This document shows positions 1-11,195 of a stretch of DNA of 64,000 nt, in pieces (within the stretch, counting starts at the first letter, position 1; each line of letters starts with the position of its first letter). The DNA lies in contig OY979717.1 of the NCBI GenBank assembly GCA_963855995.1, positions 69,858,354 through 69,922,353 on the forward strand. Direction: 5' to 3'. Below the pieces are notes generated by a model. The model searched no databases, was not told the DNA's origin, and was given only the letters and a program-made list of their open reading frames with translations. The translations under genes were made by a program, and so were the position numbers. The DNA comes from Muricea muricata. Lineage: Eukaryota; Cnidaria; Anthozoa; Malacalcyonacea; Plexauridae.

Positions 1-396
1 AACTGAACATAAATTTATAGATATAATACTCGACTAGTTCGACAAGTGTCCAAAGTGTAACACAGCGGTGTATAGACTGTACAGTGAATATAAATCGAAG
101 TTGGAAATTGAATTAGCCATAGCATAAAATTATGTTGTTGTTGATAGTTGAAATTTCAACAAAATGTGTGCTTTCTGGGTGGGGCGTAAACGTTGTAGGT
201 GTGGCGATCATGCGATATTTTTAACGTTTCTAGCGATAACAAAGTGAGCTAATTTCAGGGTTGATACTATTATCTACATTTGTTTATGAAATATAAGCAC
301 ACAAAAATCAGTGCATAATCTTGAGATCTCGCTGAGTACTTTAAATCTCTGTCGAATTAAGAGTAACTTTAAAAGTCAACATGTAGCTAGAGCGTA
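1..396. other. no gene recognised
   Basis: AT-rich sequence upstream of the first recognisable hAT-type reading frame. I see no convincing coding region. It may contain the 5' end of the hAT element that follows, but I could not identify a terminal inverted repeat. Confidence 0.4.
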
Positions 397-614
397 ATGC
401 CTAGAGAAGAACGAATTAAAAAGGCTGCGACGAAAGCGCTCGCAGAAGCCGCCGCTAAGCCTGGACAGCTAAAGCTAGCGTCGTTCTTTGATGTACAACG
501 TGAAGTAGAGCCGACTAGTCGACTAGTACAGATAGTGAGACAATAGTCACAACATTCGTCGAAGAAGGATCCCAGGAACAGAGGAATGAGATTGTACCAT
601 AGTTAATATTAACT

Positions 615-2114
615 ATGATTGTACACATACAAATACTATGGGTAAAAAATGCCGACGAATTTACAAACGTGGATAAGGAAGAAAGCGAAAGAAGCGGACG
701 ATATCTTCAACGTGGATGGTTTGAAAAATATGACTGGTTGATTTACAATAGAGAAACGAAGAAGGCGTTTTGCAAAACTTGTGCTACAAACAACAATGAC
801 AAAGCGCTTAAAAGAGTGTTTGGGAACTATGAAGTTGGTTTTCGAAATTGGAAAAAAGCGACGAAGAAGTTTAAAGATCACGAGGAAAGTTATGCCCATA
901 AAATCGCCAGTGCAACAGTGAGGCACCAGTCCATCATTTCTGTATGTAGTACACAAAGTCTAACAATGCAACAGCTACGTCGACAAGGCTTGATTTCACA
1001 TCTCCATACTCTTAAGACACTAATTCTTCGCCAGGGTGTCCCAATTAGGGGAAATACAGATCTTGAATCCAATATTTATCAATTTGATCTTGACAAAGCC
1101 CGGAGTGACAAAGGCTTGAAATTACTTCTGGACGAAAAGCATTACGTAACCGTGCACGATATCCTGATGGAACAAGGGCAGATGCTTGTTCTAAACGCTC
1201 GAAGGCATTTAATGAACAATATTCTTAGTAAAGCGATCTATTCCATTTTATCAAACGAATCGTCAGACGTGTCGAAAAAGGAACAGTTGTCCTTCTCTGT
1301 ACGAATTTGCAATGAAAACTACGAAGTTTCAGAAAACTTTGTTGGAATATACGAATGTTCTCAAGGGCTCTCATCCGATGCATTACTTCATTATACGAAA
1401 GATATTCTTCCGAGATGCGGCATGAAAGGTGAAAGAATGGCGGCGATGAGTTTCGATGGGGCTGCAGCAATGAAAGCATTAGCAAAATTGCTCAAAGCAG
1501 ATGTAGCACCAAACACCATCTTCATTCATTGTTTTGCTCACTGCAATGAACTGATTGTTAAAGATGCCAGCAAGTTGTCCAACTTGTTGTCTTCATCACT
1601 CGATTTATGCCAGTCCTTATACGCCATTATCGGTGCTTATCCAAAACGTATTTTGCTTTTCGAAGAAATACAGAATGATGTTAAGAATGAGACTGATAGC
1701 GAAACGACCGCCTATAACATTTTACGACTGCAGAGCCTCTCTGCTACAAGGTGGACAACAAGGGTAAAAGCCGCTGATGTCGTGTTCCAGAAGACAACAG
1801 AAGTTCGTGCAACTTTAGAAATGCTACTAAAGGATCCTTCCGTCACCAATGATACCAAAGCGAGAATTTGTGGCATTTTGGAGCGGCAGTTGTCATCCCT
1901 GAATGTTGTTTTCAATTTAAATGCCACAAGAAAGTTTGTTGCTTTGCTAGAGAAACTTTCCACAGAGTTCCAAACAGTCGACATCACGGCTGAGTACGCG
2001 CTTTTTTCCATAAGGCATGTAATCCGACGTCTTGAAGAGATGAGAAGTGAAGAAGAGTTCGAGCATATACTTGGTGAAGCTAAGAAAGCCTGGCGTTATG
2101 GAGAGCAGATGTGA
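615..2114 (+). pseudogene. hAT/ZMYM1-like transposase, central part
   Basis: This is the longest open piece (499 residues) of the decayed transposase. Near its N-terminus a TTF-type zinc finger is visible: RGWFEKYDWLIY, then FCKTCA, followed by spaced histidines in KDHEESYAHKIA. The middle follows the DUF4371-type hAT core (GLSSDALLHYTKDILPRCGM, then SFDGAAAMK, then the FIHCFAHCNELIVKD block that precedes the catalytic helix region in this family). The C-terminal dimerisation region lies downstream in other frames, so this open frame is a fragment. Stops at 541-545 and the loss of frame after 2114 argue against current activity. The closest described relatives would be zinc finger MYM-type protein 1-like transposases. 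Confidence 0.68.
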
Positions 2115-2602
2115 AGGTCGACAAAGAAAGCTGCCAAGGTGGATGAACGATGGAGCAATGATGCTGACAGAAAGCTTACAAGCAAGTGATACCTCTGCTA
2201 CAATCCCAACACTGAATAGATGCGCAGATCTTACTATGCGGCCATTGATACAATCCTAATAAGTCTGAACGAACGATTTGAGCAAAAATACCTTTCTCTC
2301 CTTAAAGCCATCAAACAAATCTTACTGAATGCAACGAAGACGAGAGGTGTCTCCTTAGATGGATTAACAAGTTCATTGGTATGAAGATGATGCTCTGAAG
2401 ATCCAGCTTGACGACCTTCCAACAATCGTTGGGCTGTATAACGTTGAACATAAGACGAAGATAACTGAAATCACTCAGATGTCAACAATTGCAGAGATTT
2501 TCAACGCAATGTCATCAGGAAAGTAATAGTGTTCAGAGCTTCACAAGCTTATCATGCTTTATTACACTGTGCCTCTTGCCTCAGCTTCGTGCGAGCAAAC
2601 AT

Positions 2603-2623
2603 TGATAATAATAATAATAATAC

Positions 2624-2669
<46 letters not shown>

Positions 2670-2687
2670 GTAATAATAATAATAATG

Positions 2688-2742
<55 letters not shown>

Positions 2743-2743
2743 G
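2603..2743. repeat. (AAT)n microsatellite
   Basis: About 140 bp of AAT/ATA triplets interrupted by TACGTAATAA units and one TGA. It sits exactly within the hAT dimerisation motif, between CEQ and the resumed ALKTWL segment, so it expanded inside, or was inserted into, the transposase gene. Confidence 0.95.
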
Positions 2744-3267
2744 CGTTAAAGACGTGGCTAAGATCCAACTCTGGAGGAAATCATCTCAATAACATCATGT
2801 TCGCTAACATTGAGAAACAATACCTCGATATGGTTGACATTAATCAGGTCGCCTGTGAATTTTCTCAAGTAAATGAAAGGCGAATAAAATATTTTGGAAA
2901 ATTTAGGTGAACAAAAATCTGAATTCAGAAACTATACAATATATATATAGGCCATTTTTCTAGGCTGTTTAGATACTGTACTATACATTGAATTTGATTT
3001 GTTAACATTCCGTGAGTGCACCTTTAAACACATCTTTAGATTTAATTAATTGCATGCTTGTGACAATTAAAGAAACAATGTAAATATTTGGTATTACAAT
3101 ATTGAAATTATCGATTAAAGTTTAATGTTGAAAAAATGTTTTCTCATACGTATATTTTAAAATAATGTTCTTTGTAGCAAGAAACACGAAACAACTTTCA
3201 GTGAAGTGCACGCTCAAACAATCGGTATAAAAGTGCCCTTTGGGAGAGATTTGCCTCCTTTGCCCTT

Positions 3268-4801
3268 TCATCGTTCCAGCGTCCCTGGACCAGTGTTTAA
3301 ACTGGGTGAATGATACTTGATATATATAGCTTCAAGCAACAAAAGAAAATTAGGTGTGCGAGAATTAGTGGTGTGAAGAATACGAGAGTTGTCAATTATT
3401 AAATTTAAAATAAAAGAAACCTTAGGTCTAGTCTCGTTTTCGTCGAAAAAGTTAGTGCGTGATTGATTGGTAGAAAATTTGTTCTTCAGTTTAGAAATCA
3501 CTAAATTCCTGACCGCACGAGGAAAGCCGTTCCAAGACATAAACATTTTTAGTTTGCGAATTTGGTTTTCAAATAGTTGACTGGTGCTACATAATTTTGA
3601 CGCACGGTGAAATAAAGATTTAACCCACGCAGTCTTACGAAAAAAATGGTTCGAAACTAGAAAAATGTGTGGATTGGCCCGTATGTGTACTTTTGTACCA
3701 GGTGGCCCAAAAAAAGTACTCCTCTTTGATTTAATCTAGACGAAAAACTAGAACAGTTATCACAGCTGAATAGATTGCATGTTACCCAGCAAGGGCTAAC
3801 TTAAAATTTGATATGTTATAATACGATTTTGAGGCAACTTCAGTTGAGATATTGATATTTTAAATCGACATACGTTTTTGAGAATACTAAAAATTTGTAT
3901 AAAACGGCCTATTGAATTGAGTATATGCAAGACGCTTTTCACATCGCTTAGTTGCTTAAAAATTCGTATGCGATATTTTTGTTTTAAATTTCACTGTTTA
4001 CTTATTCATAGAAACTTGTCTATGTGTGAAAGACACCTTGTCTGCCAGAAACAACAATGTGACCAATGGAATGAACGATAGTTTGTTAATGCTACGCTTG
4101 GCACGTGCATGTTTAAACCTCGCGATGTTGACATCCTTTTTTGGTGTTTGGCATAATCTATGTTCAGAATTTTTGCTTGACAGCTAAAAGGTAAAAGAAA
4201 TATCAATAACATTTAGAAATTCAATGAAAATTGCTTGGAATTTTTTGTTAACATCAACGAAATGCCCAATAGTCACGAGAGTACTGAGATTAACCTAACA
4301 GGCCATTTTTTTGCACATATTTAGCATTCTCAAAAATGCTTGCTCGATTTACAATTTCGATATCTCAGTAAATGTTCAATTAAAATCTTAGTGTAATATA
4401 TCAATTTAAGTTAGCTCTTTCCGGATAAGATGCAATTTAGTTGGCTGCAATAGCTATCCTAGTTTTTCTGTTATATGAAATTAAAGAGGAGTACTTTTTT
4501 TTGGGCCACCCAGTAGTAAACATGTGTTATCTGACGAGACCAAAATCTCCAAAAAATGAATTATATTATCCGGAAATGTACCAATTGTAAATTGGATATT
4601 TTTGTCAAAAGTATTAAATGTATTGAGTATCTCAGATATATCCGACGGTTTTATGAGCACTAGAGTATGGCCAACGTATCTACGGTAAAAGTTAATGACA
4701 CCAGATTAAATTAGATCAGAAACGATCAGTTTTTCAAATTCAGAAAGTATGATATTAGCAAGTACCGTCCCTAATCCCTAGTATTAGCAAGTACCGTCCC
4801 T
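3268..4801 (-). mobile_element. Penelope-like element, reverse transcriptase C-terminal half
   Basis: Read on the minus strand from about 4801 leftwards, this gives GTVLANIILSEFEKL, then FYRRYVGHTLVLIKP (the RT catalytic block), then LEILVSSDNTC. After an inserted TIR element it gives THTGQSTHFSSFEP, a linker ending in MSWNGFPRAVRNLVISKLK, and a tail LLLEAIYIKYHSPSLNTG. That order matches Penelope-like retroelements. The catalytic YVDD is replaced by YVGH, and the GIY-YIG domain expected before the tail is deleted, so the copy is dead. The missing upstream RT piece is at 8348-8425, separated by a CR1-like LINE. Related 3' sequence in the opposite orientation occurs at 8.8-9.0 kb. Confidence 0.75.
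3698..4513. mobile_element. non-autonomous mariner-like TIR element inserted in the Penelope copy
   Basis: The ends are inverted repeats beginning C(C/T)(A/G)GGTGGCCC followed by an A-run and GTACTCCTCTTT. Similarity between the two ends continues, imperfectly, for roughly 200 bp inward. The element is flanked by TA on both sides, as for Tc1/mariner. There is no transposase frame inside, so it is a MITE-like derivative. Removing it together with one TA rejoins the Penelope reading region on either side. Confidence 0.78.
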
Positions 4802-4841
4802 ATCTACAGCGATCGGTCATGCATTTTTAGGCTCTGCCTAT

Positions 4842-5471
4842 TTGTCTTGTTTGCTGTTATTTTCAACTCTGGTACTCCGTTGGAGTACAGATATAACTGC
4901 TGCTGGCAAGCTAACTACAGTATCTAGCCGTGCCTTTGATCTGAGAGCATGGAATCCGCTGATAAATGGAATCATAATTCATCAAACAAACCTAACTTCG
5001 CTACCGATGATTCGCTTTTGTCATTCTAGCATCCGATGCAACACAAAGTTTTTTAAACGCCGAGTCACCTACTACGCTTGCAACCTAGCTTCGTACAATA
5101 CTTCGGTCATCACGTTGGAGTTTTTTACCTCATGGGACGTGCAGCTGAATCCCGGCCCGACGACTGTACAGCTTGGTTCATCAGGCCAAAGGCCAAGCTC
5201 TGCTATCAACAATCAAAATAAGTCGTTTTCAAGTGCTTTGATAAATGCTCGAAGTCTCAAGAGCTTTTGCAAACATAATTCAAGCAATGTGATATCTAAC
5301 TTAACAGCTTTTCAAAACTTTGTTTATCATGAGGATTTGGATATAGTATGCGTGACGGAGATTTGGCTCCATGATTCTATGCGCGACTTTGAGATTCTCC
5401 CCCATAACTACACTACATTTAGACAAGACAGTCAGACAGATATAAAAATCGAGTTGGCGGTGGTGTTTTAA
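4842..5471 (+). pseudogene. LINE protein N-terminus with 2A-like motif and endonuclease start
   Basis: An open frame of about 200 residues. At 5118-5165 it encodes EFFTSWDVQLNPGPTT, whose core DVQLNPGP (5136-5159) matches the 2A consensus D(V/I)ExNPGP except for Q in place of E. After it comes an APE-type endonuclease beginning (ALINARSL, later VTEIWLHDSM). 2A-like sequences are known in CR1/L2-type retrotransposons of invertebrates, where they cause ribosome skipping or act as signal-like sequences depending on the variant. Whether this variant skips is unknown. The frame closes at 5471, but endonuclease similarity resumes in another frame near 5586. Confidence 0.66.
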
Positions 5472-5585
5472 TATCAGTGAAGTCCTCAAGTTTTAAGGAT
5501 GTTTCTATGTTCCCCTACGACGTCAACTCTGATGAGCTTGAAATATTAACATTGTTATGCACAATCCATCTGAATAAGAAAATAA

Positions 5586-7895
5586 TTGTATGCTGTTGCT
5601 ATAGGCCTCCTGGGACAGGCGCTGTTTGATTCAAACACTTTGCAGTCTTTGGATAAAATCAGTGCATCAAACCACCAAATAATAATCACAGGAGATTTTA
5701 ACTTACCACAATTGTTTTGCAATGACTCGGTACCTGTGAACAATCACCGCTTCATTGATGCATTAAATGACAATTTCCTACACCAAATTAACATTTATCC
5801 TACACGAAACAATAACATCTTAGACCTTTTAATCACGAACATCCCAGAATTGCTATGTATTACTGATATTATTACTCCTGATCAAATGGGAATTTGTACC
5901 GATCATACCGGCCGGCTTACAATTTGAAATCCAAATGTCTGTAAAAGCACCACCAATGTTAAGCAGATACGTGTATGATTTTCCAAAAGGCAATATACTT
6001 GGCCTCAGGAATAAGCTCGCTAACGAGGACGTATTACTGTCATGTATATCTGACAGTCACGAAGATTTAGACTTAGACTAGTCTCTCTGGAAGAAAAAAT
6101 TCATGTCAACCGCAGACAAATTCATTCCGAAACGCAAAATCATGGATAGAAATTCTCCACCCTGGATTAATGCAGAAATTAGACACTTGCTGAATAGGAA
6201 AGAAACTATTCGCAGAAAACTCAGATCTAACCAAAATAACCATCTAAAGCAATCCTACCGTGACATTCGAGCATTAATAAAGAGACAGATTCAGGAAAGT
6301 CGATCTTCGTATTTTGATAAAGTCGGCGGGCCTTTACAAAATCCTCAAACTGCGGCAACGTCCCAAATTCCGTGTCACTTCACGCAGAATCGCCGGATGA
6401 AGCAACTGTTACTGCAAATATTCAAGATATAGCAGACTTGTTTAATACGTATTTTCGTTCAGTACAGAACCCATCCTCATTTCCCAACCCACCTGAATAT
6501 GATGGCCCCACCGTGGATACCAACTCCAAACTACCGCACTTGGAAGTTACCCCTACTGAAGTAGAAAATCAGCTGAAAACGTTAAATGTAAATAAACCCA
6601 AAGGTGCCGACGGTATACCCGGTAGATTGTTAAAAGAATGCGCCAAAGAGATTAGTTCTTCATTGGCAAAACTATTTAACAAATCAACAGATTGGAAACT
6701 TGCTAACATTATCCCTCTCTTTATAAACGGCACCAAGGGTCATTTAGAAAATTACGGACCTATATCACTGTTGTCACTTGTCTCCAAGATATTAGAGCGT
6801 TGCGTGCTTAAACGTCTGCTTGTAGCAATAACTCCTCATTTACATACTAGTCAACATGGTTTCTTACCTGGGAAATCTTGTACAACACAGTTATTGTCAA
6901 CATTTGATGATATATGTATGAAACACGAGAGGTGAAGAAATTGACATTCTGTGTACTGATATGTCAAAAGCATTTGACAGAGTGGACAACTTACTCCTAG
7001 CCAAATTAAAGTATATATTGGTCTACCACCTCTCTTCCTTAAATGGATGTCCTCATATATCCTAAACCTTCAGCAACAAGTGACTGTATTGGGAGCAACA
7101 TCTAAACCTCTTACAGTGGTTTCCGGAGTCCCACAACGTTCGATACTCGGCCCAGTCCTATTCTTGGTTTATAGTAATGACACTTTGTCCTCATGTGCTC
7201 GGGGTGCCATGTATGCAGATGATTTGAAATGTTACCAATCGATCAAATCATATGATGATGCTCATTCTTTCCAACACGATAGACTCTGTTAGTGCAGCGA
7301 CTCAAAATTGTCACTTGAATTTTAACGAGTCAAAATGCTCCGTGTTAAGGGTCTCTCGGAAGAGAAATTGGGGGCAATATCCTTACCGTCTGAATGATTC
7401 GCCATTACGTTTGGTTAACAACGTAAACGACCTTGGAATACAGATCACATCGACCCTAGATAGGAATGATCATGTTTACAAAATTTGTAAAAAAGCTAAC
7501 AAAATGTTGGGTCTGCTTAGACGCTGTACATTAGCATTCCAAAATCTTGAAACCAGACGCTTGTTGTACATTACAATTGTAAGAACAAATTTTTCGCCGC
7601 AAACCAACTATGGTCCCCACAAAAAGTTGAGCTAATACAAGAAATGGAAAAGGTTCAGCGGCGAGCATCAAAGTTTATCCTGAATTTAAATTACCGTTCG
7701 GAGATAACTTACAAGGAAAGACTACTGTCCGTTCGAATCCTACCAGTTTCCTTTTGGCTTGAACTGATGGACCTGCTTTTCCTGTTCAAAATTATAAATG
7801 AATTGGTGTCCCTGCATTACAGTCATGTCCATCCATCTTCGTTGCAGCACGAAGTACGCGCAGTACCGCAAACAACGGTAGAAAACTGTGTGTAA
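5586..7895 (+). pseudogene. LINE endonuclease C-terminus and reverse transcriptase, frame-broken
   Basis: Successive open pieces at 5586-5927, 6103-6432, 6372-6935, 7047-7292, 7252-7635 and 7644-7895 carry the remaining ORF2 domains of the CR1-like element. The first is the GDFNLP endonuclease strand. The second is the basic linker (NSPPWINAEIRHLLNRK). The third has RT motifs up to HGFLPGKS. The fourth contains SGVPQRSILGPVLF and the catalytic YADD. The fifth and sixth are the thumb and C-terminal segment (RRASKFILNLNYRSEITYKERL). Between pieces the frame changes, so the gene is inactive. Confidence 0.74.
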
Positions 7896-8347
7896 AGAAG
7901 TGCAAAACTACAACATATCAAAAAAGTTATTTTATACGAGTAACTAAATAATGGAACATTTTGCCTGACGACCAAACATCAGAAAGTAGATCTATTAATT
8001 TTAAAAAGAACTTATATTCCTATTACAATAAAGCACTGAAGGACATCTACGACATCAATGACAGCAGGACTTGGAAGTCCGTTTGTATAGTGTAAAAACG
8101 CGCCTCTTAAACGAAGTGCCTCGTTGTTTTTAGTTTAATTACGTGTTATCATCGTACTGTGTTCTTAAATCATACATGAGTATTAATATAATATATAATA
8201 CTGTACAGTATTTTTAACTAGTAAACATAAAAATAATATATTTTAGGTGTTACTTTGGGGGCCCAGTAATTGGGGTAACCTGTTGTGCCTACCATTTTAC
8301 CTTATATACGGTAAATAAAGTGATTTAAAGAATTAAAGAATAAAGAA

Positions 8348-8425
8348 TAGTGCAGACCCCATCGAAACGCCATCGATTTGCTTAAAAAGTTGGTTATTAA
8401 ATGAGAACGCAGTTTTAGTACGAGA
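8348..8425 (-). pseudogene. Penelope-like RT fragment 5' of the LINE insertion
   Basis: The minus strand encodes AFSFNNQLFKQIDGVSMGSAL, matching the conserved QIDGVAMGSPL block of Penelope-like RT. The next block, GTVLANIILSEFEK, is at about 4740-4800. The CR1-like LINE therefore landed between two adjacent RT motifs and split them by 3.5 kb. Confidence 0.72.
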
Positions 8426-8429
8426 ACGT

Positions 8430-9105
8430 ACGTTACGAACGTACCATACCTTGGTAAACGAGGTGAAAAATTGTGAAAAATTGTCTTAAGAAAATACAAA
8501 GATGTCTAACTGTTCCTGTTAATTTCGTTGTTATTTACGACACCCAAAAGTTTTCCTATTTTCTTTCCAACAAAGGCAAAATTCCTAATCTTTCTAAATC
8601 TAATGTAGTTTATGAAGTGAAATGTCCTGGCTGCTCAGCTACGTATATTGGGAAAACTGAAAGGTGTTTACAGTCACGGCTTTCCAAGCATATCAATCCG
8701 GCTAAAAGTGCTATAGGACAACATTTCCACAACTGCCAGCATGTGCAATACATTGCTAACCCACACTTTGCTTTTGACAAACTTTACAACCCAATTGACG
8801 AATACAATAACATTTCCGCTTTTATTTCAAATTTAATTGACAACTCTCGTATTCTTCACACCACTAATTCTCGCACACCTAATTTTCTCTCGTTGCTTGA
8901 AGCTATATGTATCAAGTATCATTCACCCAGTTTAAACACTGGTCTCAAAGCTACCAAAGAACTAAATCTTTTCTCTCAATCCGCACACCCACATTTTATC
9001 ACACTTCTCACTGCACATGTCGTGGTTTTGATTGGTGCTTCCGTTTCTATATCATCATGGCATGCAAACTTGTATATATTATATAAGACCTTGTATACAT
9101 TGTAA
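8430..9105 (+). pseudogene. Penelope-like element 3' part with GIY-YIG endonuclease domain
   Basis: The plus strand gives VPYLGKRGEKL, an in-frame stop, then a 210-residue frame (8473-9105) with VVYEVKCPGCSATYIGKTERCLQSRLSKHI. This is the GIY-YIG endonuclease of Penelope-like elements with the preceding cysteines. It is followed by FISNLIDNSRILHTTNS and YHSPSLNTG, nearly the same tail as in the minus-strand copy at 3.27-3.45 kb. The RT is absent, so this is a 5'-truncated copy. It lies in inverted orientation to the other fragment with a junction near 8425, an arrangement common for Penelope-like elements. The stop before 8473 makes it inactive. Confidence 0.74.
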
Positions 9106-9159
9106 CTGTAGTTAGTCTGATGATGATTTTGTAATAAAATCGAAATATTACTTGCTCCA

Positions 9160-11195
9160 TTTTCTGCTTAACTCATATTTTGGGTTTCAAGATGCTAATC
9201 TTCGGATTATGTTTTGTATTACAGTTGTAATACAGGTATAGCAAAGAACAATTGTTAGTTACCATTATCTCTTCGTGTATATGAGTATTTTTCTTTGCCA
9301 CATAAAACCTGGCGATTAGTTTAAGCAAAATTGATTTCGCTGTGTAAAAAGGTGTGCTAATGAATGAAATTAATCTATTTGTTTGGTTTCAGTTTATAGA
9401 TAAGTTTGGCATTAAACACGAACCAGTACAAAAATTGTTTTTGTACGATCTCATATGAAGAGACTTTGTACGATCAACTGACTATACAAAAACTATATTT
9501 TTGGTTGAGTTTTATACATTTTTGTAATATTTAAAACACGAGCACCATACAATCTTGTTGTGAAGCTCGGAAAGCTATTTTTCCGAAACTTTCAATAGAA
9601 ATCAACAAAATCTATATTTGTATAAAATCGTTCATTCTTGGTATAATTTTTATATATTAATTTACAACTATGTCTAAAAATTAAATATACATGTTAAGTG
9701 ATGTCGAAGACGTACCAGTTATGAGCACACGTTCAACAAAGTTTCTTTAAAGTGTGCTAACAATTATTGACAAAACTGTATCGCTTTTATGTCCATGCAC
9801 GTTTCTCTTTTCTGTAGCGACGTTAATACACTGCCGACACTTTGTATATTAGCGACCTTCTATATTGATCAAGTCAAAGACATGTTGTGCAAGTGTATCA
9901 CGCATGCGCGTATACTCAAGTAGTTCCCAGCAAGGTTTACAGGAGACTGGAACTTCACTATTTAAGCCCTTTGAACAGGTTAACCCAAATGATTCAAAAT
10001 GGCGGTTAATAGGTAATCTCTTGTAAATAGTACAAAAATCTATTCAAAATGCGGAAATAAAAAGAAAAGAAAAGCGCGCACGAGAAATATCGGAGTGAGT
10101 GACTTGTGTCACTTGCAAGCGCGAAAAATTCACCAGAGTAAAACTGCTCCGGTGAAGTCATTTCAAGCTAATTGATACTCTGCATTCTAAACGACATTTT
10201 GTAAAAAATATCTAATATATATGCTTTTAGCTAGGACGGATTTCAAGATTAGGAAAGCCTTCAATTTTCCCTGGAATTGACAATTTACAACCTAAGAGGC
10301 GCGATTTACATGGTTAATGGCTACGTAATTCTAATTGGTTTTCGCGCCAAACTACTAATAAGATTTAAAGTGACACAAGTCCCTCACTCACCTCAAGCAT
10401 GCAAGCTTTTTTTGCTGCGTAGAATAAACGAGCGACTTGTGGCTCTTGCAGGTTCACTTCCGCGCGGCTTCAACTTTGCTCTCGCAGGTGAGCCAAAGAT
10501 GTTGTTCCAGTCCCACTGCATAATTTAATATACATCTCGTAGTATTTCTCGCTTTAAAAAAGAGTATTGTGATACATACTTCAAGAATGAATAAATATGT
10601 TTCTTCATGTTTAGCGTTGTACGTGTAAACCTCCTCAAATTTATACCATGTCCTTACAATAGGTCATTGCTGTTATGTGGATATCGCATAGCTTAAGACC
10701 TGCGACGTCAGCAGAGACGACACGGTCAGTCCAAAAAAACGAGTGCTTTGCAATTTATACACTCAAACATATTTTTCAAATCCTTTCGACGAGCCTTAAG
10801 ACAGCTAAAGCAATGCCATAAAGCAATGCCATTAAACTCGACTTGAGAGATGATAAGAGATGTCCGGCGTTCTCACTCTTATCAGCAACGTTAATCACAC
10901 AGTGGCAAAATCGCTCCACGTAAGTGGAGTATTTTCGTGTCGTCTTAGCTGATCAGAACAGTCTGGAAAACAGATTTAAGCATTTGCTTGTGCACATAAA
11001 TTACTTAGCATTTGTTTGAGTTGATATTCTGACCGGCATCGACCATATAACGTCATAGATTAGCAATTTGTAGATAGCTTTGTGACCCTAATTTTACCCC
11101 AAAATGTGTTTGTTGCGAAGCCAGCAAACAGGAGCAGCACGAAAACTTTTTTATATATAAGATCTCTTCTATATACAGTACAGAACATACGCGTG
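9160..11195. other. intergenic, no gene recognised
   Basis: Downstream of the Penelope fragment and of the POU gene (whose 3' UTR must start at 11195 going left). There is a loose inverted similarity (GAGTGAGTGACTTGTGTCACT near 10095, its reverse complement near 10370) about 270 bp apart, possibly an old MITE. The open frame at 10277-10528 has no recognisable features. Confidence 0.4.

Larger units (their letters stand above)
397..2912 (+). mobile_element. decayed hAT / ZMYM1-type transposon remnant
   Basis: The region reads as one damaged transposase gene. It opens at an ATG at 397 with a basic start ending in a KLASFF motif, as seen at the N-terminus of TTF-zinc-finger hAT proteins, and breaks at a stop near 541. 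It continues in another frame as a 499-residue open frame (615-2114). After further frame changes it continues through a stretch beginning RRSYYAAIDTILISL (about 2224-2380), and reaches the hAT dimerisation motif TVPLASASCEQ at about 2568-2600. That motif is cut by an (AAT)n array, and the dimerisation region resumes after it (ALKTWLRSNSGG, then FANIEKQYLDM). At least three frame breaks and the repeat mean no functional product. I could not find its terminal repeats, so both boundaries are approximate. The family is inferred from motif order, not from a search. Confidence 0.72.
4802..8347 (+). mobile_element. CR1-like non-LTR retrotransposon (LINE), degenerate
   Basis: In order on the plus strand: an N-terminal region with a 2A-like motif (5118-5165), an apurinic endonuclease start (ALINARSLKSF, then DLDIVCVTEIWL), endonuclease middle (IIITGDFNLPQL at 5680-5710), RT blocks (NKPKGADGIPGRLL, then HGFLPGKSCTTQLLS, then FCTDMSKAFDRV, then SGVPQRSILGPVLFL, then YADDLKCYQ at about 7214), and a C-terminal RT-thumb piece (EKVQRRASKFILNL). 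The 3' end has short repeats of GAATTAAAGAATA type before re-entering Penelope sequence at 8348. Several frameshifts and stops separate the blocks, so it is a pseudo-element even though the YADD box is intact. A 20 bp duplication of the Penelope target (TAGCAAGTACCGTCCCT) sits just left of the 5' end. Confidence 0.8.

Noticed and set aside
2562..2768. Poly-Tyr/poly-Leu frame on the minus strand
   Set aside because: Translation of the (AAT)n array.
10095..10400. Possible MITE with GTGAGTGA(C/G) inverted ends
   Set aside because: Similarity is short and imperfect and no target duplication was found.
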